Source: Kiritimatiellia bacterium
GTDB lineage: Bacteria; Verrucomicrobiota; Kiritimatiellia; RFP12; UBA1067
Length of the DNA: 64,000 bases
Assembly (NCBI GenBank): GCA_028686345.1
Contig: JAQUCE010000003.1
Coordinates: 1 to 64,000, forward strand
Reading direction: 5' to 3'
The notes beneath the pieces are model-generated. The model had not been told where the DNA came from. It ran no database searches and saw nothing but the letters and a program-made list of their open reading frames with translations. The stretch's first letter is position 1; each line of letters opens with the position of its first letter. Below are positions 10,001-16,000 of the stretch, piece after piece. Both the position numbers and the translations under genes were made by a program.

Positions 10001-10690
10001 AGGATTCGGCGAAATGGCAATCAGCACGGCGGCCTCCAGGATCGCTTCGCGCAGACCGCGTGCTGTCCCGTCATAATCCCAGCCGCCCGTTGTCGATGCT
10101 GCCACGGCGCGATAGGTCGTGTTGCCTTCACCGGCAAAAACGCCATGCAGCCGGGCATCCTGATCAAAGTCCCGTCCGGGGAGGCCATCCGGCTGGCCCG
10201 CGTACCAGACCACATGGCGACTGCGGACAACGCCCGAGGTGCTGACCGACGTCATTGGGAAATTCGTCGGGTTCAGGCCGCCGGCGACTCTGGGAGTTTC
10301 GACTGTATCGCGATTGGCGACACCTGCGTTGTGAATGTCCTGCGCCGTGCGTCCGGCGCCGGGTTGCATGGCTCCAGCGGCCCCGGCATCGTAGCCGCCG
10401 TACATCGCCTCTTCGCCTGTTGAGGTTGCGCTGAGCACGACCGTGTTGGGCTTGTCGGCGAACTCATTCGCCATATCACCGCCAAAGCATTGCGTCAACA
10501 CCAACAACTTGGGTGTGTTAGTGGGAATGAAGGTGTAAATCCAACTGGCCAGAGCGTCATCCCGAATGGATGCGCCCCAGCTGGTGGCCAGGGTGCCGCG
10601 TACTGTGGCATTTGTGACCACTGCGCCTGATGCAAATACTGCCGCTAGCAGCATTGCGCCGAACAGAACTGAGTGAGTCATTGTTTTCAT
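4055..10690 (-). CDS. Secreted RHS/YD-repeat protein with N-terminal caspase-like domain
   Basis: This 2211-residue protein starts at an ATG preceded by GGAG at good spacing, with a signal peptide (residues 1-22, ending FASGA). Residues 30-250 look like a caspase/legumain-type fold: LLVLTQCFGGDMANEF and VVLSATSTGEEAMYGG resemble the catalytic-Cys strand, and FILYASDHGDRH resembles the catalytic His-Gly strand. Here the Cys block precedes the His block. Around residue 513 lies an IPT/TIG-like domain (GSGFYPRDTVLIGG). Ca-binding-like Asp-rich repeats (DEDSDGDGILDL) follow near 685. The DUF6531-type RHS start (PGRGLDFLWVRTYRSRTG) is near 710, then YD repeats run to about 1960, interrupted near 1150 by LNCDGRDDDCDGLVDESF. 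The RHS core (ETGLHFMDKAE) near 2030 is degenerate. The tail has two 25-residue repeats (RAQDYNSSRSNNSSGHMG) and ends KKVAKFKAGKALAETVK, similar to HU C-termini. No toxin or immunity gene is apparent. Its role is unknown; surface or polymorphic secreted protein is inferred. Confidence 0.85.
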   Translation of the reverse strand: MKTMTHSVLFGAMLLAAVFASGAVVTNATVRGTLATSWGASIRDDALASWIYTFIPTNTPKLLVLTQCFGGDMANEFADKPNTVVLSATSTGEEAMYGGYDAGAAGAMQPGAGRTAQDIHNAGVANRDTVETPRVAGGLNPTNFPMTSVSTSGVVRSRHVVWYAGQPDGLPGRDFDQDARLHGVFAGEGNTTYRAVAASTTGGWDYDGTARGLREAILEAAVLIAISPNPAAEQFILYASDHGDRHVTAAVATALPTDLPIEFSEFPTFSRDEMEPKILLNNTNTIPGFSIFVPFEPGGPVFTPGPNPFFPPLDWQLTITIPDQPSFPPLFLTAPVELPLELDNGIVGDLSGEGIQLFFPVDKQFFVDSFFDVFVTLEVTQTTGQTWPIASISQDSGEVPKGIAPSDGRALRLDRSRSEDIIPTEMVALSLHGIDGGLYPIQARTSLLTGEWETLDTLLGKDTIPGAGGRLTYPILPSTEPTRFFRALFPQPTIAQVEPAMVATDGDDAFFYIVGSGFYPRDTVLIGGLPALHVEFDAHNLLHVFLPASFPPGLHDVTVVSGHNGAILATLPDALEVAPSLARTLQGPPAWPPAGPASALPSHYGHVTVLKQQADGHVTVLKSQDEGQATVFHAPFHNYDVSRRYIGTEECDDGNALDIGRSAAYSRRTDSDLDRSGGHRLDEDSDGDGILDLSLHAGEVEQQVVDLAVPGRGLDFLWVRTYRSRTGVATTQGNRWSHSYDVRCVRDGGAVDLYDGTGRKDTFRLQANGTYTCPEFFREGTLLAGVFRLFFADTGYWEFNPFGTSPSSGKLAQIVDRHGNTMTLSYDGSGRLTTIIDDLGRTYTVAYNPTGQIASVSDFSGRTVTYAYYSAGDSNGRSGDLKSVTSPAVIGTSTGNDFPYGKTTTYVYSTDPAPGASGLLTSIIDAHGQNIAQCTYEITPSSFSAWRAISLQRGTDQPARITYLPQSPAPDNRFAALRCIVNDPEGNVSEHDFDVRNRCVTLREFTGRAEPGQAVTATDNRPAGKLRAADPDFFESTWSWNNDSLCTLWQRPLTNRIEWSYQADLDPATPARQRGNLREERCVSNGDLDHDGMPDILVSSFEHDPRFGSDHAAHFTAEFSDGRYVLRSGHRRKPWLPSNFRLRSSEGVDLNCDGRDDDCDGLVDESFVTRVTNPRGFETRCEYDANGNLVTLTRHGTAVGGGTPPVLAREDYEYNVYGQPAAITNAADGNGYRRYDLYLYEEVPGTTGFGYLTGTIVDAGAAGRNLTTGFEYDARGNLTRCVDPRGTPTDIEVNALNQIVSRKTQGATLGERVRVEYHYNAADQIVLAERGNLDGSGSFDPNGGSIAYAYDPCRRPIRRVDASPDASLSVTNEFSYNGNDRLVRVRSPLAVQGGDPLHATHYAYDERGLLFRETRAPGSPLQATTQCDYDANGNLRIMRCGLEDATGGRITQYSYDGLDRCVRATDPMGNETHYAYDANGNLLSATQTDRSDLGGPDEVFVRRYAYDVLDRCVADWDNAGNTNRYLYDSRGNRVRHTDPLGFYQEGDFDGLSRPTSNRQGVGGSAQSSTHYAYDAASRLIAAIDSNTNTTQYAYDSLDRVIRITLADNTSVTNVYDVHGNLVWTRDANGTQIFLAYDALNRCIQKTVAPGTGIAPDTTFETYQYDGLSRLVSAANNHTEVVRDYDSLGRCVREGTASPALGFNYEEIKWTYDAHGLKLAQTNPSGRIVEYSYDALDRPVALEWRSSAAEPLEPLAAFAYSGPDRLARVTRANGVQSDYTYSGLDRVANLPGDFGWRQIQGVRHTLGGEAALDNRIFAYDRNQNKTLRALTAPFVAGGWTNQQEFAYDSLDRLVHSVATTNGVTVRDTAYALDAMGNRLSVIRDGTNQPYDAFGRRIARVVYDGLPPTPVFTNRYLYAGGQVVEEEDGGGAVQRTYAFPHVFDQKGRIASASSTLDGTRSFDDNVIRSFRAAVLFEGSVVFNLCDDQGSLLALTDEKGHVLERFDYDDYGVPIFLDADGAPRPGATASLSGVTRLFHDMEWDEETGLHFMDKAELVDLILKNRKASATGHLDPNTGGTLSRTYASTHLLEQSGRSYARNNPGSSGGTRAQDYNSSRSNNSSGHMGSGGGSGTRAQDYNSSRSNNSSGHMGSGGEFSYTECFPTRYVYPAFSAQGTGNIRVKLIVPVAINKGVYATKKVAKFKAGKALAETVK

Positions 10691-11366
10691 GTTAGTTTCT
10701 CCATTGCCTTGTACTGTTTATAGTTCAATTTTAGCATCGCTGCTCAAAACTATCACCACGTGATACCTGCATGGGCAAAAAAAACACTTCTCACAACTTA
10801 GGGGTAAATTATTGTTCAACCTTTCTGCAGCATATTCGACTTCAAGACCTCTGGTAATTTTGCCACATTAGACAGTAAGAAGTAGTGATTGTGATGCTTG
10901 CTAATTTATTAGGCATGCCACTGCATGACTATCTAACCCACCTAACCGCTAGTAGCGTACTAAAACGCCAAACATATGTCAAATAAAAAAATTATTTTTG
11001 TGAGCATGCCCCGGATTCGCTCAAGATGGACTTCATGGTCGGCGCGGGTGCGTCCAGCGGCTTGAGCGAGCTCTGCGCATATAAGCAGTAAAAACTCTCG
11101 GAACGCTGTGACTCTGTGAGAGACAAATTTGGTTGCGGCTATGCTGCGCTAGGCTCTGTATAGTTAAAAATCAGCTACGCGCCTCTTTCGTGCTTTTCTG
11201 GACTTTCGCGGTTTAAAAAAGAGGTAGAGGAAAACAAACTAAGCTGTTAAGTCTGCATTCACAGTGAGCACTAACCACGCAACGCGCGCGCGCAAAGTGG
11301 CTACAGGCCACGCCCGACAACTTCCTGGAAAGAACAACTAATTGTTTTCTCCATTCGCCTGAGCAG
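10691..11366. other. Intergenic region with a gene relic
   Basis: There is no intact gene. The stretch is AT-richer than its surroundings and probably contains the RHS promoter region. The only recognisable item is the beta-helix relic at 11002-11082. Confidence 0.6.
11002..11082 (-). pseudogene. Relic of a beta-helix protein N-terminus
   Basis: Read on the minus strand, the segment encodes YAQSSLKPLDAPAPTMKSIL. It aligns with YAQGSLTPPGAPAPTMKTLS of the beta-helix gene at 2637-3804. There is no start codon, signal peptide or continuation around it, so this is the remains of a deleted paralogue. Confidence 0.6.
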
Positions 11367-13046
11367 CTAACCACCCCGTTCATCCAGCGCGCCCTGATAG
11401 AGAATGCGCTTCACCTTCTGAATTGAGGTGCGTTCCAGCGCCTCAACCCTGACCTCCACCTTGCGCGGGTGCTTGTACGTTGCCAGCTGCGCGCACTGCT
11501 GCGTTAGCCGCTGACGGACAAAGCTCTCAACCGCTGCCGGATTGTCGGCTTCCGCGCCCAGCTCCGCCCGCAGCAGCTCCGGCTCCGGCACCACAATCGC
11601 GCCGACCCGCTCCCCAGGATCATCACCCACCCTGTATCCAATCACAACCAGATCGCGCAACAGCGGGTCAAGTGCCACCGCGTTCTCCACCTCTTCAGGA
11701 TAGATGTTTTTGCCCTCACGGTTGATGATCAGCGCCTTTTTGCGTCCGCAGATGGAGATAAACCCATCCTGATCCATCCGCGCCAGATCGCCGGTTTTAA
11801 ACCACTCGCCGTCAAAGGCCTCGCGCGTGGCCTCGGTGTTCTTATAATAACCTTTCATCACAATCGGGCCTCGCACCTGCAGTTCGCCCACCCCCCGGGC
11901 GTTCTGGTCTGCCAGGCGCACCTCAATGTTCGGCAGTTTCCGTCCGATTGTCCCGATTCGCGGCTGATTCAACTTAGGAATGCTCACCACTGGCGAGCAC
12001 TCTGTCAGACCATACCCCTCCACCATGGGAATGCCCAGCCGCTTAAAGTCCTTTAAGACACTGACCGGACAGGGGGCGCCGCCAGTGATGATATACCGCA
12101 GCCGCCCTCCCAGCTCTCTGCGCACCGCTCGGCCAACCACCCGGCCCAGCCCCAGCTTCAGCATCCAGCGCGCTGGACGGCTGCTCTGGATCTTGCTCTC
12201 AATCTTGGTCAGCAACTTCTCAGCCAGGAGCGGCACAGCCATCAGAATGGTTGGCTGCAGCTGCTTGATATCCTGACTCACAGTGCGCAGGCTCTCCACA
12301 AAAAACAGCCCGCACCCATTGGCCACAGCCAGCAGCAGGTTGCCGGTAAAAGAGAAGGAGTGAAAGAGTGGCAGAACAACCAGAAAATTATCGGTATGTG
12401 TCAAAACATGCTCCACTGCCTCAAGCGCGCCTGAGACATCACTGCAGAAGTTGTTGTGCGACAGCATGGCCCCTTTGGGCTGACCCATGGTCCCGGAGGT
12501 GTAAATAATAGAGGCAATTTGCTGCTCAGTTGGTTTGTGAGCTGCGTACCAGCTGAGCTGGCCACGCGCTTGAACCCCTGCCTTCAAATCAGTATAACTG
12601 TGCAGCATCAGTGAGGAGGAGTCGGACTTAATCTCTTGGAGAGCATCCACGATCACAGCGCAGCGCAGCTCCGGCAGGCCGGCGGCGATCTCGCGGATCA
12701 TCTCGATGTGCCCGGCTTGAGCCAGCAGCACGGCAACGCCGGAGTCTTTCAGGATATAGGCAACCTCTGCTGGCCGCAGCTTGGGATCAATCGGGACAAC
12801 CGCCACACCTGTTCCGGCCAACGCAAAGTAGCACTCCACCCAGATCGGCCCGTTTTCCAGCATCAGCGCAACCCGGTCAACCTTGGGGTTGACCCCCAAG
12901 CCGCCGAAAGCCTCAGCGCTCTGCTGGATACCGTGGCAGAGCTGTGTGTAGCTCAAGCTCTGCCACGCATTTTCATCCCGATAACGCACCGCAATGCGCG
13001 CCGGCCACTTGGCAACAGCGTTATCCAGTAAACCCCTAATTGTCAT
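11367..13046 (-). CDS. Long-chain fatty-acid--CoA ligase (AMP-binding enzyme)
   Basis: This 559-residue ANL-superfamily protein would activate a carboxylic acid with ATP to an acyl-adenylate and then a thioester, normally acyl-CoA, in the cytoplasm or at the inner membrane. The P-loop IIYTSGTMGQPKGAMLSH, the GYGLTE motif, FKTGDLARMDQDGFISICGR and the catalytic-Lys region NREGKNIYPEEVE are all present. Length fits FadD/FAA-type enzymes. It starts at an ATG 10 bases after the stop of the giant surface-protein gene, with AGGA upstream, so it is probably co-transcribed with that gene. The substrate cannot be told from sequence; a long-chain or aryl acid is the family norm. Confidence 0.9.
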   Translation of the reverse strand: MTIRGLLDNAVAKWPARIAVRYRDENAWQSLSYTQLCHGIQQSAEAFGGLGVNPKVDRVALMLENGPIWVECYFALAGTGVAVVPIDPKLRPAEVAYILKDSGVAVLLAQAGHIEMIREIAAGLPELRCAVIVDALQEIKSDSSSLMLHSYTDLKAGVQARGQLSWYAAHKPTEQQIASIIYTSGTMGQPKGAMLSHNNFCSDVSGALEAVEHVLTHTDNFLVVLPLFHSFSFTGNLLLAVANGCGLFFVESLRTVSQDIKQLQPTILMAVPLLAEKLLTKIESKIQSSRPARWMLKLGLGRVVGRAVRRELGGRLRYIITGGAPCPVSVLKDFKRLGIPMVEGYGLTECSPVVSIPKLNQPRIGTIGRKLPNIEVRLADQNARGVGELQVRGPIVMKGYYKNTEATREAFDGEWFKTGDLARMDQDGFISICGRKKALIINREGKNIYPEEVENAVALDPLLRDLVVIGYRVGDDPGERVGAIVVPEPELLRAELGAEADNPAAVESFVRQRLTQQCAQLATYKHPRKVEVRVEALERTSIQKVKRILYQGALDERGG

Positions 13047-13056
13047 ACAAATCCTG

Positions 13057-16000
13057 CTAACGAATAATCATCAGTATGCCGCCAGATGCTGCCACAAAGC
13101 GCGCCGAGCTCTCCGTCACCCGCACCTGGGCATTATAACCGGTGGGCACACCTGGAGGCAGGATTGCGCCAACCAAGGCAGCCTGCGTGGCCTGGTCTGC
13201 CGAAGCATAGGTGAAGAGTGTCTGATGTAACGGATAGCCAGCACCCTCGGGCAGCGCCAGAGTCACTGTGCCGCTGACTGTCAGCGCACTGCTCACAGCC
13301 AGCGTCCCTCTGTAAGGACCTCCCGCATAGGTGATGGTCAGATCACCATTGACCGTTGCCGCGCCGGTCAGTTCACCGCCGGCTTGGATCACAATGTTGG
13401 TAATGCCGGTGAGCACGGCACCGCCCAGATCCAGCACACCAGCTTCCACTACGATCTCGCCGATCACATTGATCGCGCCGGAGAGACTCTGCTTCGCGGC
13501 TCCCTGCTTCACAATTGTTCCGCTGCCGGAGATATTGCCGCCAAAGGCCGCGCTCTCAAAGGCATTGAGGCCCAGCGTGCCGTCGGTCAGGGTGATTTGG
13601 CCTTCGCCGCTCAGCGGGCCAATGGTCTCACTGAACAAGACAACCGCCAGCTCAGCCGGCGCTGCAATCATTGTGCGCGAAAGATCGGAGAGCACATTCA
13701 TCTCAGTCGCGCTGGAATTAATGTACCAGGCGTTGGCCAGTGTGCCGCGCGCAGTTGTAATTGCCCCCGCATTGGCAGAGTAATCGCGACTGTCAACAGT
13801 GCTCCAGCTCTCACCATCCGCACTGATATCCACTGTCCAGCTGAGAGGGTCGCGCCCGGTGGCGTCATTCGCAGTATACCAGCGATACCCGTTAAAGAGC
13901 ACTGACTCTGGCATTACAACTATCAACGGCTTTACTATTACTGAATAAAACTTTGTGCCAAGATTGTTGTCAACAGCCCTATCCGGGCCCTCTGTCGCCG
14001 AATTTCCACCCGGCGACGTTCCCAGGGTTCCCGCAGGATATTGCACATGAACTCCATCCAACAGAAGTTGGAATTCAGAGTACTGGCAGCCACTGCCGTA
14101 ATGTTCACCGCCCACACGCATAACTGATGGAGAAAACCTGACATAGCGCGTTTGTGTGGCGCTGCCCACCGATGCCACACCGGCCTCAAGCAACGTATCC
14201 CCGGTGTAGGTGCTGTTGTGCCCTGACATCCTGGTTTTGCCGCTGCCGGAGTGCACAAACCCAAGCGCGCTTTTGCCGTCCTGCAACGAGCCCATCAAAC
14301 AAGTGTCCCCTGCTCCATCCACCACCAGATTGGCCGCCATTGCACTGTCATTACAAATGGTCACGTCCAGACTCGCGGGGGTAAAGGTCGCATCCGCCCC
14401 ATCAGCAGCGGCAATCGCCAAGGTGCCGTTGCCAGTGACAGTTCCGGTGAAACCAATATAATTTGTGATGATTGCACGGCAGCTTTCAACTGATATTACA
14501 CCGGTGCCGGCAACTGCCGCAACCTCAGTGTCGGTTGCGGCGACCGCCAGTGTCGCGCCCGAAGCTATTGTCACAAGCGTTGCGGCGCTTGCCATCGCAG
14601 GTGCGGGTTCCAGCCACTTCTGCGTGAGGAATCTATCTACTCGCTCCCGCTCAGCGGTTGTCAGCACTCTGTTATAAACCAGTATTTCGCCGATATCTCC
14701 ATTAAAATAACGGTTGTAGGTTGGGTTCCCCCAATAATCGCCCACCGCAGCCTTCCAATCCTTATCACCCGTACTGACTGCCGTCACAATGTGCAGCGGC
14801 TGCGCTGCAAATGAAAACCCGGGGATGCCATTGATATACATCGCGCCGTTAATCGAGAAATCGCCTTCATTGCCACCATTGCCCGTATGCCTCCAGCTGG
14901 TGGGCGAGTTATGACGCAATCCGGTATCCGATCCGCTCTGCCCCCAGACACCTGCCAGACCCACACTTTTGCGCATCTTACTCACAATGAAAACCGTGCG
15001 CGCCCTGGCGCTCTTGTTCGCGACCAGACGTGTGGGGCTGTCATAGCTGCCAAACCGCACCGCCGGCAGTCCATTGATCGCGCCTTCCACATACTCGGGT
15101 TGCAATGCAGCGGTCTCCTGCGAAAAGTTAACACCAGCGCCTGTCGCGTCAGCCCAAGCAGCGACCTTTGAGCCATCCAGTGTGATAGTAGCAGGGTTGG
15201 CTGCATCCAGACGATAGGCAAGGCCGGCAGGCAGGGCAAGCCATTTCTTTGTAAGATAACCCTCTACCGCCGCCCGTTCAGATGCATCCAGCGCCCGATC
15301 ATAGACCAGCACCTCGCCTATGAATCCCCGGAAATAGCGCGGAAAAGCTTCGTAGTTCCAGTAATCTCCAAGCGCGTGTTTCTGCTCTAAATGCGGGGCG
15401 GAGCGCAACGCAGTCAAAATATAAGGCTGCGTTACATCATAGGTGCTGCCCGCGGAACCGTTGATATACATACTGCCATACTGGGTAAAGTCTCCGACAT
15501 TGCCTGGATACAGCCAAGCTCCGTAATTCAGGCCACGAATGCCGTAATCGCTGCCGCTGACCCCGAAAATTCCATCATGACTTCCAAAAGAGGTTGTTTG
15601 CGCAAGGATGAACACTGTCTGAGCTGTGGCGGGTGTCTCGGATGCCAGTCGGTTACGCGCGCTATCACTGAACCGCACCGCGGGCAGCCCATTGATCGCG
15701 TGCTGGACATAGCTTGGTTGCAGGGCAGCCACACTCTGTCGGAAGACTACACTGGACTTGACGCTGTCCTTCCACGCTACGACCCTAGATCCACTCAGGG
15801 TGATTGCGCCCGGGTTTACCGCATCAAGCTGATAGGAGAGGCCGACAATGTTCGGTAGCGCGCTCGGCATCAGCCGCAGGGTTCCGGCATTGACATCCGT
15901 GCTGCCGGAGTAAGCAATCGATTCCGCCGCCATTGTCATGGTGCCACCACCGACCTTGCGCAGACTCAAAGCTCCGGAGCCGTCACGTAAAGTTCCCTGG

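Noticed and set aside
4055-10690. Classic RHS polymorphic toxin with immunity gene
   Set aside because: No known toxin domain is seen at the C-terminus, the RHS core motif is degenerate and no small immunity-like gene follows the stop.
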